Origin: Paroedura picta
Taxonomy: Eukaryota; Chordata; Lepidosauria; Squamata; Gekkonidae
Reading direction: 5' to 3'
Length of the DNA: 64,000 nt
Assembly (NCBI RefSeq): GCF_049243985.1
Contig: NC_135376.1
Location: 40,715,001 to 40,779,000, forward strand
The notes below the pieces were generated by a model that saw nothing but the letters and a program-made list of their open reading frames with translations, did no database searches and had not been told where the DNA came from. Shown piece after piece: positions 1-13,439 of the stretch. The translations under genes and the position numbers were made by a program. Positions within the stretch are counted from its first letter, which is position 1; each line of letters opens with the position of its first letter.

Positions 1-948
1 CTGTTTCAAATTAAATAGGCATAGTATTGGACTGCATGTACCTTCCACTGGGTCTATTTAAAGTATAGTTCAACTTTTTAATACTTGGCATTTTAGTAAT
101 CCTAAAGTACCTGTATGCATACATGGACTCTTTGTCAGCAGTAAAAGACATTCTTGTGTGGCTAAACAAAGGAATGTGACCAGGAATTAATAGCAAAATA
201 GAGCCTGTGTATGCCTGTACCTTGCTGTTGCAGATGTACATAATTATGTATTTGAGGTATTTAGCTTGCAGTATAATTCCAATGTGGGTTATGCTAACAG
301 TAATTTAGAATCCAAAATATGGCTGGAAGGTCCCAGCATAAAGACTTCCTGCTCCCAAATGCCTTTACTTGAAGCTGCAGCATGTGGGCTTCAGTTCCAA
401 CATTATTATCCTATGTGAACTTACTAAGAAGTCTAGCCCAGCAGTGATGGAGAGAATCAGGTAGACTTGTCTGTTGACAAGTGTGGCACGTCAATCTTTG
501 GAGGATTTGGAGTGAGAATGGTAGTATTTTTGTTTCTTCTTATATTATCATAATTTAAAATCAGAAATACTTCCCTCCAAATACTTCCCCTCCATTTGTA
601 AAGCTGCAGATTGATTGTCTATAAAAAGCTTTGTGTGCGGGGAATCTGCCTGATTCTCTGCCTCAGAGGTCTTCCCTGCTAATAAAGAGATCTAAATCCA
701 GGGCTGCAGAATCTGTAGACCTGAATGATAAAGTGCAGGTACATCACTTGACATTTCTTGATTTTAGAGTATGAGTTCAATTTTTAATCATAACTGTAGC
801 ATTATACAATCCCAAAGAAAACCAGGGAATTTAAAGGGTTTTTTTTTACCCTTGTACCTACCAGCTGCAGTTCATAGAATCATAGAATTGGAAGGGACCT
901 CCTGTGTTATTTTTCATAAAGTCCTCTAAGCTTCAATTTATTTTGCAG
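1..948 (+). other. GIGYF2 intron (left edge)
   Basis: No exon recognised. A short CR1-type LINE 3'-end fragment (TCATAGAATCATAGAATTGG and following) lies at about 873-903, only 45 bp before the exon at 949. The preceding GIGYF2 exon and the gene KCNJ13, which is nested inside GIGYF2 in mammals, are not in this window. Confidence 0.6.
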
Positions 949-1108
949 CAAGCTGAGAAAATGGTGGCATATTTGCAAGACAGTGCCCTGGATGATGAAA
1001 GACTAGCCGCCAAGCTTCAAGATCAGAGAGCAAAGGGCTCATCAGTACCATTACTCCATGAGTCCATGCAAAAATGGTACTATAAAGATCCCCAGGGAGA
1101 AATTCAGG
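949..1108 (+). CDS. GIGYF2: GIGYF2 exon: helix before GYF and start of GYF domain
   Basis: Encodes [19 protein letters not shown] and onward to the first strand of the GYF fold ([14 protein letters not shown]). The acceptor is TTTTGCAG and the donor G|GTAGGC. It ends one base into the Gly codon that the next exon completes as GPF. The upstream ATG in the same open frame (904) is intronic and is not a start. The W-Y-Y of the aromatic peptide-binding patch is intact. Confidence 0.95.
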
Positions 1109-4100
1109 GTAGGCTCTGTCTCTTGATTTTTGTAATAAAGTGTGTCGAAAAATTGAATACTTTCCTCTCTATATAAGCAAAAGGTACCAGTACATTCCTA
1201 AAGTAGGATTGGCGTGAGCAGAAGAGGTGGGTGATTGGATACTAGAGAAAGGTAAAGGTATCCCCTATGCAAGCACTGGGTCATATCTGACCCTTGGGGT
1301 GACGCCCTCTAGCGTTTTCATGGCAGACTCAGTATGGGGTGGTTTGCCAGTGCCTTCCCCAGTCATTACCGTTTACCCCCCAGCAAGCTGGGTACTCATT
1401 TTACCGACCTCAGAAGGATGGAAGGCTGAGTCAACCTTGAGCCGGCTGCTCGGATTGAACTCCCAGCCTCATGGGCAGAGCTTTCAGACTGCATGTCTGC
1501 TGCCTTACCACTCTGCACCACAAGAGGCTCTACTAGAGAATATGTGTAGAAAATTTCTATCAGAATGACAGTTGCCACACTTTATTTATCATGTGAGCCA
1601 CCATTGCCTGTCTTCAGCCATTTATGCCAATAGTTGGTGGGGATATGTCAATATTTATATAGTGCTCTTCCACATAACATTCTTTTTAATATTATGATTA
1701 CTCTAATTGTTGAGCTCAAAACCTGTCGGAGGCATCCTGTATTAACTCCATGGAATTTATTACCTTATGTGTTGTTGGGTGATTTCTGCAGGTCCGTTTA
1801 GTAATCAGGAGATGACCGAATGGTTCCAGGCTGGGTATTTCACAATGTCTCTATTGGTGAAAAGAGCTTGTGATGAGACCTTCCAGCCACTTGGAGACAT
1901 CATGAAAAGGTGGGGAAGGGTCCCTTTTGCTCCAGTTCCAGCACCACCTCCACACTTGGTAAATACTTAAGAAACATAATCTGTACAACAATGAACTTTA
2001 AATGAAAAACATTTTATTAATAATAATAATAATAATGCAATCTGTAGAGCTAAGTATGAGGTAGTATAACATGATGGCTAACAAAATGAGATGGGATTTG
2101 AGAGGTTTCCAGTTCAAATTGCACTCAGTGCCAAATTTAGTAAGTGGCCTTTCACCTGTCTGCAGTCTGGGAATAAATTTGCATTTCTTGTAAAGATAAC
2201 TCTATATGCATACCTAACGGAACTCTATATGCATACCTAACCCTATATGCATACCTAACGGAACCTAACGGAACTGTATATGCATACCTAACGGAACTTT
2301 GATTAACTTTGTGCTACCAGAAAAATTGTGACCTTTAGAGATACTTTGTATTAGTCTGGTTTTAACAAATATTAAGCAAGGAGTCAGGAAAGGAGATACA
2401 GATTCTGGTCATTTTTAAAAATATATTGATAACATTTCTATTAAACAAAGTTGCACTTACCTGTAACTTGTTCATTGAGAATCTTCTGCACAGTTACACA
2501 TACCCTCCCTGTAGTCTTGCTGCATGCTGCATTTTGACAATGCTATAGGTACTAAAGGTTGGGGGCGCTGTGACACAGGAACATAAGTGGAAGCAAGTTT
2601 CTCACGCTGGTGCATAGCACCCTGGAGACTCTTAGCTGCATAGACCACTCTATTGGTAGGCCTGCTCATGCGCAGTCCCCCTGTGTGCCTGCAGAGAAAA
2701 TACTAGATGAACAATAGTTACAGGTAAGTGCAACTTTGTTTTCCCCACCCTCTCAGCCTGAACATGTGAAGCTTCCTTATACTGAATTAGACTTTTGGAC
2801 TTTTGACTGGCAGTGGCTTCCCACGGTCTCAAGTAGAGGATTTTGACATCTCTCTCTTTTTTTAACTGGACATGCTGGGCATTGAAGCTGGAAACCCTCT
2901 GTATGCAGAGCAGATGCTGCATCACTGAGTCATTTATTTGCTTATTTCTCATTCACAGGGTGAGTTGGACCAGGAAAGACTGTCTAGACAACAGGAACTC
3001 ACGGCCATGTACCAAATGCAGCATATCCAGTACCAGCAGTTTTTGATGCAGTAAGTCTAGAAAAAGATCTGCTAAAGGCTGTGTAGTGCTGCTTTAGTTA
3101 CCTTTGTCAGTAGTTCTTAATAGGAGCTGCTGCTCCTCCACAATGTGCTGGGCATTTATATGCTGTTTTGTATTTCTGTTTTCATGCAGCATGTGGCTAT
3201 TTTTGCCATCTGCAAGAGAAAGTATCTGCCTTACTGTAGCCCCCAACCTGCCCTTACATTATTGTGATAGTGAACATTGGGCCTCCCTTGTATCTGGGTG
3301 TCATGTGAAGAAGCTATACTGAATCCTCTTTGTTGAAGTAAATACCTAAGTAACTGGATTTTGGTCATTTCTGCCTCTTATGTCGCATGTGTTTTGGGGG
3401 CATTTGTCTCTGTATGAACGTTCCGGTTTGAAAGTTGTGAGATGAGGTAATGGAATATGTCCTAGCAATTGTATTCTTCATTTTTAAATGAAAAAACATC
3501 ATGAGCTACAAGAGTGGCATAATCATTCTGTAGATAAGCATTAAACTTTCCCTCATTTTTATTCAAAGACAACAATATGCACTTGCACAACAGCAAAAAG
3601 CAGCCCTCTCATCTCAGCAACAGCAGCAGCTGGCTCTCCTCTTGCAACAGTTCCAGGCACTTAAGATGAGGTGAGAATCCAGGTCTTAGAGCACTTTCAC
3701 ATATTGAGGTAGCTAACTACTGTGTTCACTCAACAGGAAGCTGCAGTCGGTTACCTGTAGGTTGCAGACACATTTTAAAATTTCTTGTAAGCGACACTGA
3801 GCCGCTAGAGAAGTATGGGGTATAAATGTAACAATAAATAAATAAAATATTTGTTACATTCACACTTTACATTTTTAGATTGATATTTAGAACATCATAG
3901 GTTTATATGTAAAGATGTAATATATAATGTGCCATTTTTTAGTTGCAGCATGACACACACAAAATTGAAGGCCCAGTGTCACTTTGTTCATAATAACTTT
4001 GTTCTTGTTAGTCTTTTTCCTGTATTTAACACATTCTACCCTTCACTGCTGTCAGTACAAAACTTTGCACTGAAATGTCAGCCAGTGTTGATAGAAGGCT

Positions 4101-7100
4101 GCTTTGTGAAGTTCGTGGAGCAATACTCAAATTTAAGGAAGTTTTACAATAATGCCTTAATATGATTGTTCAGGCTGCTAAGAAAGGAGAGTTCAGAGGT
4201 GATTTTAAAATTTAAAACTTGTCTGATAGCCGAGTAGAAATTAGCTTTTGAAGTCAGCATGCTGAATCATTATCTTTACATTACAGGAAGTCTGAGCAGA
4301 ACATAGTACCACCTGTAACGAGGTCTGTGCCAGTGCCAGATACGGGGTCTATTTGGGAACTTCAGTCAACAGCCCCACAAGCTACAGGTGTGAAACCATT
4401 TGTGAATATTTTGGAATCCAGGTCCCTTTAAATAACTTTCATTTTCGATAGTGTGTTTGTTCCAGCTGGTGTTGGAGAAAGTGGATATGTATTTATCATT
4501 GACTATATCAGGTGAATTCTGCATAAATAAAAGGGGTTTTACTTTCTGCTTGTATGCAGAAGAATGCTGCAGTAGGGGTATAAAGCTATCTTCCAGTTTC
4601 CCCATTTTATGGGTTTAGTTTCTGACACAAAGATTAAAATATAGGCATCAGTGTTCTGTTAGAAGTTGGAGTGTGGCTCAGAGGATGTTATTTAGAATAC
4701 ATGAGAAGAATTTATTGGAAATACTAGAGGCAAAGCCCATTACACCCTGAAAGGCAGCTAGTTCTAGCTTGCAGGCCTTTGTGAGATCTGTGGAGTGAGG
4801 TCTGGAGCTTGGAATGGGCAGTGCTGTAGGGTTGCCAGTCTCCAAGTGAGACCTGCGGATCTGGCCATCTCCAACCTAAAGAGATCAGTCCCCCTGGATA
4901 AATGGCTGCTTTGGAGAGGGGACTCCGTGGTATTATACCTGTTAAAACAGGAAGGCTTTTGTTGTGGCTCCGCCTCTGGGCTCAGCCCTTTGGTCTATCA
5001 AAGTCATTACAGCCTAATGACAGTAGCAACAGCTTTCCAAGGTCTCTGACACAGGTCTTGCTGAGACCCCACTACCTGATCCTTTTAGCTGGATATGCCA
5101 AGGATTGAACCTGGCACCTTCTGCATGCCAAGCAGAGGTGCAACACAGAGTTCTCCAACCCAGGGCCAACCCTCCTCCTGCCTTACTGTCAGTGGCTCAG
5201 GGTTGAGTTGGGGAAAGAGAATCAGCTCCAGGCCCCAACCGGTGTTTTGCTCTAGTGCAGGGCTGTCTGTTCTCCCAATCTCCTGTGTTTCCAACACTCC
5301 AGGCCCCACAGAGGGGGTTGGTACTCCTTCCACTCTCCTGCATATCTGGTGGCAGTGTTGGGCTGAAAGAAGTGGCCCAGCAGCACGAGCAGTGCCAAAC
5401 AAAGCCAAGTAGTGGGGAACATTCCAACCTGGGTCCAGCTCTCCTCCTGCTCTTATGCCTTACCCTCAACAGCTTAGGCTAGGTTGGAGAGAGGGAACTG
5501 GCTCCAGGCCTCAACGGGTGTTTTGCTGCAGTGTGGGGCCATCTGTCCTCCCACTCTCCTGCGTTTTCAGTGGATAGAGAGTAATGGACATTTGCTGGAT
5601 AGGGGGAGGGGAGTGGGTTATATATTTATTATCCGCCATCGTGATATTGTGTTTTAATTATGTTTTTATGAGGTTTTATGGGATTTTATTGTCCTTATGA
5701 ATTCTGTAAACCGCCACGAGACATTTGAGAGTGGCGGTTTATAAATATAAAAATAAATAAATAAATACAATTTAATTAGAGACTTTTCTGCAACCATTTA
5801 TTTTCATGTTTTTATTTTTGTATATTTGTTCCCTATTCTGCTCTTTCTGTGAGGGAAAAGAAAATTCTTTCTTGATGCATTTTAGACTTTCAAAGAGTAC
5901 AATCCAAGAAACAGAAGGGCTCCTCTAAGTGAGGTTCCATCCAGACCTATGTACTGTGATATTTGTTAATTCTTAGTGAAATGGTCAGCATACAATACAC
6001 AACTACACATTTATGTTCTCCTGATGTAATATTCATTAGTATTCAGCCTGTTTTCCCCATTTGTTTTGCAGTCTGGGAAGGAAGCAGTGTCTGGGATCTC
6101 CCAATTGATACTACAACTCAGGGACCAGCTCTAGAACAATTGCAGCAGCTTGAAAAGGCCAAAGCTGCAAAGGTAAGAAATGGTCGATAATAGGAGTATT
6201 TTATCACTGGCAGCTCCAGTTGTAACCTCTGTCATTTCCATTTTCAAGGTGACTGACATGGTCTGTGTTGCCAGAGTTGGAGAACAGCAAGCGATGAAGA
6301 CATTGTTAATTCTGGAGCAAATGTTGCTCATTCATTGATTCATCTTAACATATTTATATTCCACTTCTCCAAGCTAAAATTTCATGGAGGTTTATAATAA
6401 GAACTGGTACAATAAAAAATAATAAAATATAAAGAGTTGTCAGCACATAATATATGAACATCAGTAGATTAATATGAAGAGAATCTGAAAACAATAAAAA
6501 GCACCTAGATTAAAATAGCATTCAGTTAAAAATACAGATATGAAAGGTATAATAATAAGGTTAAGGCAGAAGAAAAATGGAGTGAAAGTCAGTCATATAA
6601 AAGTATGAAATCTGCTTGCTGCCCGTCTCTGAACTTATTTCCATAGTTTCTGAAGGTTAACTGTTTTTACAAGAGATCATGTAGACATGGCTTAAAGAAA
6701 CCTAGCAAATCCAACCAGTAGCTAAAATAAAGGATGGTAACATGAAGCCAGTTTGTACTGTAAGAGCAAGAATCACACTATATGCTGTAGAGATATTTCA
6801 CTTACTGTGGACTTCACTTCCAACACCAGTTCTGTATTTTCAGCTAGAGCAGGAGCGGAGAGAAGCAGAACTAAGGGCCAAACAGGAAGAGGAGCGAAAG
6901 AGGCAGGAAGAACTTCGGAGGCAACAGGAAGAACTTCTTAGGAGACAAGAAGAAGAGAGAAAAAGGCGCGAAGAGGAGGAGCTAGCTCGCAGAAAGCAGG
7001 TAATCTCTCAAAAATTTGCTATAAATGTTGCAGCAATATCATGACGAGAACCCATTGTAATGAGTTAGGGGGGAGCTAGAGGGATAAATTTTGCCTGTTC

Positions 7101-10100
7101 CATCTCTTATGTAAAAGTGTGGTCTATTTTATGTAAAATTCATCATACATTTTTCAAAAACAACTAATTTTGTTAGTCCTTAAGTGGTTATCTCCTGTAG
7201 GATGCATAGAATTCTATTTTTGTCTAATAAATGCTAAGGTTCTCTTTGTGTGAGGGAACTAGGATTCAGTCTGTGAAACTGCAAACATAAAGAAGTCAGA
7301 CAGCCAACATCTTAATTACACCAGCCAAGGCAAATAAAACATATATCCAAAAACTATATTGCAATTAAATAACAAATGCAAGAGAGATTTGGTTATGTTG
7401 ACGCTAGATAAATGAAATTAGTTATGCAAGTAGCAATAGTTAGACCTATCCTCCTCAAGGATAAAATTCAGTGTAACACATAAATGTATTTAGAACAGAT
7501 ATTGCACACATGGTCTGGTACAAGAGTATTCCAAAAGCTGGTGTGAAAAGTCCTCAATATGTTAAAAACCACAATCTCACTCCTTTTTTTTCTGATATCT
7601 TTCTGATACTTTTGCACACTTTATTTAAAATCTGTAATACCAGTGAAAGTGTAAAATGAATCCTATTGAAAGCCATTGAAGTTTTAAACGGTGTGTACCA
7701 TCACCATCTGCCTAACTGCCATGCCTTAAGGCATTAATTATTCTGTCCTTGATCATGGTCTCAGCTATAGCAATATAAAACAGAATGGCCATGTAAAGGC
7801 TAACAAAATGTATCCCAAAATACTTAAAACTTTCCTGAGTCAGCACTCAATTTGGGCAGCACTCAGCAGTTACATTGGAATAATTTTTGCTAATCTCTGC
7901 CTGACATTTTTATTTCCCTGTGTAGGAGGAAGCCCTGAGGCGACAGAGGGAACAAGAAATTGCACTAAGACGGCAGAGGGAGGAAGAGGAACGGCAGCAA
8001 CAGGAGGAAGCACTTAGAAGACTTGAGGAGAGGAGAAGAGAAGAAGAGGAAAGACGGCAGCGGGAAGAATTGCTTCGTAAACAGGTGAAAAAGAGGCAGT
8101 GTTGCCTTGTTCAGAACGGTCCGATTTGCAGAGACACTTGGTAACTGCCACAAAAGTCACACATCTACTTATGAGCCATTCTTGTTAATACTTGTCATTA
8201 CTGCTGTTTGGCCTGACACCAACCATAGAGCTTTCATGTTTCTTCACATCACCTCAGACACAATATGTAGGATTCAGGAAGCCATGAGCAAACCTGCTTT
8301 TCTACAAAGAGCACTTGCTCAAAAGTCCATATGGTTCATAGCAGTTTGGTCCTTTGTCCAAAGTGAGGGCCAGAGAAGTTTCTGCTTGAGATCTGAAAGG
8401 CTGAATAAGCTGTTCTCCCTCGCATGTTGTTCTTTTTTTCCCCTCCTACCTACCAGTGTGACTTTATTTTCTTCTCCTTACGTATGGGCGCCAGCTATCG
8501 GTAGATGCTAAAATTCCTTGATTTTTATTTGGTTGATTAAGTAGGACTTTACAAAGATTCTGTATTTTAAAAACTGATAAATGGCTTAAAATTGTTAAAT
8601 TGAAAATAAGAATGTAATGGAGCGCCAGGAATTGCTTGGAGGGTGTTTTTAATAAATTGTTTCCATCAGTCCGATATTTTGGAGTAAGTTACATTCTTTG
8701 AAATTTATCTGTGTAATTTATCTTGTGTAATGCATCCATTTGTTTTAAAAAAAGAAAATCCTTAAAGCCACTTAGAGACTTTACATGTTATTTCTGTTCT
8801 GGGAAGGAAGAGGAGGCTGCGAAGTGGGCACGTGAAGAAGAGGAGGCAAAGCGCCGGCTGGAAGAAAACAGGCTGCGCATGGAAGAGGAAGCAGCCCGAC
8901 AGCGGCACGAAGAGGAAGAACGAAAGCGGAAGGAGCTGGAACTCCAACGCCAGAAAGAGATTCTGCGGCAAAGGCAGCAGCAGCAGGAGGCTCTGCGCCG
9001 GCTGCAGCAGCAGCAACAGCAGCAGCAACTTGCACAAATGAAGGTACCTGCTCTGGTCTTTCTACTTGTACAAAGTTCCTCTCGTAAATTGGGCTCACGG
9101 CTCAAACCAGCACGGAATCTGCTTGTTGGTTGTGTTAAGATTTGCCTTTCTGTTTCCAAAGCTTGCCTTTCGACTCTGGAAAACTGAAATGCGTGAGGGT
9201 AGTTTTAGGTTCAGTCAGTGGGCAGCTTGATTTTGTCCACCAGTGTTTTCATTCTTGCTGAGTCCCCCTTTGCCAGTCAGTTGCACCATTGAAGATAAGC
9301 CCATTTTGAGTACACACGCAAACTGTTCAGCATAGTTAGGGAACATTTGTTTTTAGACAGCAGTCGTCTGCTTGATTCTCACCATTTTTCCTGATCTATA
9401 ATTTTTATTTTTATGTCACAATTTGGGTGGATGGGATTGTTTGCCTAGCTGGAAAAGAGGAAAATTGATGTTTGTTTTCTTCCTTACTTCCTCATTTTTT
9501 TAAAAAAACTGTCAATTTTTGGGTCTTTACCTTCAGCTTCCTTCTTCATCAACATGGGGTCAGCAATCAAATTCAAGGTCATGTCAATCCCAGGCAACAT
9601 TGTCATTGGCAGAGATTCAGAAGGTTGAAGAAGAAAGAGAGCGGCAACTTCGAGAAGAGGTAAATTTTACAGCTCGGAAAATAGGTGTCCAGTAGCTACT
9701 AGTTAAAGCAATTGTTTGCTTACCATACCTCAGCAGTATATTTTGAAAGGCATCCACATCTGACATCCTTGAATCTCTTACTGTTAAGAAATCCATCCCT
9801 GCTTCCTGATTTGGCTGCAGTTGTGTGTTGTAGCCGCTAGATGTCACTGTGATACCTAAACTTTCCATGTTCAGTTTATCTTCCCGCTGCAGTTACACAG
9901 GGAAAAGCAAAAGCAGTAGCTGGACAGATATGGATACTTTAGGCTGATCCTGTATTGAGCAGGGGGTTGGACTAGATGGCCTGTATGGCCCCTTCCAACT
10001 CTATGATTCTGTAATCAAATAGAAACAATATACTCAATAGAAGGCAAAGCAGTAATGTCTGTGTCTTCAGCCATCTCCTCTTCTCCCACTGTATGCCAAC

Positions 10101-13100
10101 TCTCAGACCCACTAAAATAATCAAAGGCATTAAATGGGACTTCTTCCATCTGTGTAACTCATGCATGTATATAACCTTTTTCTAGTTGTTTGTGGCGTTT
10201 TTCCATTTTCCTCTGCATTTTTTATTTCCTTGTTACATTCTTAAATTTCAACACCATGCCTTATTTTCAGAATATTGTAGAACTGACATTACACACATGT
10301 CCTTGTTTACAGCAAGTCAGTGAGTTAGTCCTTCCTCTGGCTTGCAGGCAGCTTGTCTCGACTGTTTTGTCCCAGCCCTTGTCTTGTCCCAACTGCAGAC
10401 TTTGTAATTCCTTTTCTGTTAGTCTTTGAGATCTCATGGCTGTTATAGATAGGCAACCAATTGATATCATAATTGATATAACTGATGCATGTTAGCAATT
10501 GGAACAAAATGTTACCCTTAGAATTACCTGGGGAACTTTGGGGATGTTGATATACACATGTATATCCAACAGTTATTTCAACTAGAGAGAAAATTCTCAG
10601 AGAATTATGTACCACTGGTATCCGACACCTTCTAATACCCTAGATACCCAGATTTAGGTTGAAGATGTCACTCTAATATAACCATTTTGGCAGCAAATCC
10701 CTCCCCGCATGTGTTTAAAGTTAGTGGGCCATGATCTACCATCTGATCATATGGTTGCTTTATTACGTAAAAGACTGTGTCCCTCAGTTAGATAGAGAGC
10801 TTATAATGAGCTTGTTATCTGCTGCAAGACAATGTATACCATTCTACTGGAAACCCTCTCTGGTCTCAAATATTAATTCCTGAATTATTAGAGTATGTGA
10901 AACTGATATTATGTCGAAGATGACATCAAAATAAAATTACAAATCAGGAAGCTATAAGGGCCAATAAGTTCACGGAAAGATGAGCTTTGTTTTTAATGTC
11001 ATGGAGGAGAAGTTCCTCTTTTTGTGATTTTTGAAACTTTGTAATGAGTTATCGTTTTGCATTTTTCTCCCTTTCCATTTTCCCCTTAAGAACAGAGGAG
11101 GAAACAATAACAGCAAACCTCTAAGTTTCTGACTTCTCTAAATGAGGGGTGCTGTTTAATACTAGTGAAATAGCTCGAGGGCCCATATTTTATTATTCTT
11201 GAATTCCTTGACTCCATTCAAAAAAAAAAAAGTAGAACTGCAGGGTTTTCATAGGTAGAAAACCTTAGGGAAGAACTCAGTGAAAAGGGGAAACTGGGCA
11301 TCCCAGCCCACCATGCGAAGCAGCAATTCTCTTCAGTGGAAATCATTGATTTGCAGTTAAGTCCGATTTTAATTGCATGTAGCCATAAGCCATTTACAAT
11401 ATTAAAAAGATTTAAAACATTTCAATCATATCAGTAATAAAATAGCGAAATAAAAGAATGAGCAACACAGATTACAATTAATAGTTACAGTAAGAATAAT
11501 AAGAACATTTCTAGATTACATATACCTATTTACAGTTACTCTAGATATCTGCGCTCTGCAGGATCACTTTGGCCCTTATCTTCTTAGCCACAAGGGCAAA
11601 TAATGACATTTTGTTAGAGACAAATGAATTAGTTTCTGATAGCAAGAACACAAGATTTTTCTGGTTAGGTTTATCATTTAGCCCATTTAGCAGGTCAGTA
11701 AAAAAATTGCCCCTAGGATTTGTATACAATGGGCAAATTAGGATGTAATGTGGGAGATCCTCCACAACTAAGGCTCCACAGATACAGAAGCATGGGTCTT
11801 TTGGTGTTTGATGGTATCATCCATTCAATAGAGCCATTGTTTGGAATTGCATGGAAGTAAAAGCAACTCTGAGACTATGAGTTGAAAGATGATCTGAAGT
11901 TATTTGTTTTGATTAATTTGTACCAGAGTGAGCTTTTAGATTGCAAAATTAATGATCTGTCAGTCAAGGTATCCGAGGTATACACCCAGTCTCTGAGTTG
12001 GGAGAAACTGGGGCAGCACTTGCTTGTTTGAGAAATATCTGTGATTAAGTATTTATTATGATTCCACAAAAGAAATCTACAGCAATAAGCTAATAACTTT
12101 TAAGTGGATTGTCGCATGGGAATATTCATCTGAAAGCTAACATAATGCAGGTGACATTTCCATGCAGTAACTTGTAGCTTTAATTGTGCTTGAAAGGAGA
12201 CTGCATGAAAGCTCTGATAGCTACAGAAGTTTGATATGTCAGTTGAGACAGGAGATTAGTTTCATGAGAGTGATACCAAACCCAAAGATTTTTCCTTGAC
12301 TTTCTGTAAACAAACTACTATCTCAAGTCAGCAGCACTGAAATCATGCAGCCGTTAATATTTTATTGTGTAGCATTGGTCTAAAAGCGTTGGCATAAGTG
12401 GACCTCACCAGTGAGGAAGACTTCAAAAGCACAGTCCAGGTGGCATGAACAGTTTATTCCCAATAACAGAAATCAGATGATTAAATTTCCTTTCATTATA
12501 GGTAAAATCTGAAAAGTTTATCACCATGTGTCTTGATTTCTTCAGTAGATGCCTTGTTCATGTGATGACCAGACTTGGTCTGTGATGCGAGTTTCGGCTA
12601 GACGTTTCACGCAACTTTTTGTGATGTCCACATATACAACATTAGGCAGAAGATACTTTCAGGAGTTTCTTTTTAGAAGTACATTGTCCACTGTTTGTGC
12701 AAAATACAATCTGAGGGAAGTAGAACCCTGAAAAGTGTGCCTGGTGCAATTGTTAGCTCTCTTGTGTTTCTTTAAGTTTAAAAAATATGATTAATTCCAT
12801 TTCCCATGGTAGACTTCCCAATAAATCGTTTTTGTAAAGAAGTCATTTGCTTTGCCATTTTGCATTCCCCTTTGTTGTTGACATGAAAGTCAAGCAGGAT
12901 ATATAGGTGGGTATATATGTTCATGTATGCATTATAGAAGTACTAAGTCAGCCTTATTCAGTCATATGACTGTGGAGGAGCCCCAAGACTGGCCTGAAAA
13001 TGATGTCAACTGGCCCCGTTTCCTTGCCACACCCAAGAAGGATGCCGGGGAGAAAAAGGAGGCGGTTTAAGGCAAGAGTAGGCATCTAGCCTTCACCACC

Positions 13101-13408
13101 AGGTCTATGGAAGCGACTGGTTCCCTGCTTTCATGGCGATGCCAGGAATAGCTTGTAGCTGAGTCCGTTAAGACAGGATAATGGGGGAAAGCTGGAGAGC
13201 TCTGGGGAGCCCTGGTTGGGAATCTCTGCACTTAGGCAGAAAGTCACTTTTTTACTTTAGGCAAATTTGGGCAACAAAACACTTCTTAAAAGCCATAATT
13301 AAAATTCTGTGTAGAAAATGATGGCAGATTCTCATGTATATAGAAGCTGGAATAGTCTGCCTTATCTTCTAGCAAAGGCGCCAGCAGCGTGAACTAATGA
13401 AAGCCCTA

Positions 13409-13439
<31 letters not shown>

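Noticed and set aside
1-948. KCNJ13 nested in GIGYF2
   Set aside because: Expected from mammals in a GIGYF2 intron, but no potassium-channel sequence is seen in the window; it would lie to the left.
2201-2300. CRISPR-like direct repeats
   Set aside because: Spacers are a few bases of the same repeat; it is a eukaryotic minisatellite.
5085-5482. Overlapping open frames of 75-107 codons on both strands
   Set aside because: They lie in a GC-rich duplicated repeat; low stop frequency follows from composition, and there is no recognisable domain.
8107-8511. 134-codon frame after a GIGYF2 exon
   Set aside because: Crosses a good splice donor region into intron sequence; no similarity, no conservation evidence available.
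8762-9159. Four overlapping open frames, three of them antisense, over the third coiled-coil exon
   Set aside because: They are shadows of a GAG/CAG/CGG-biased coding exon; the plus-strand GIGYF2 frame explains all of them.
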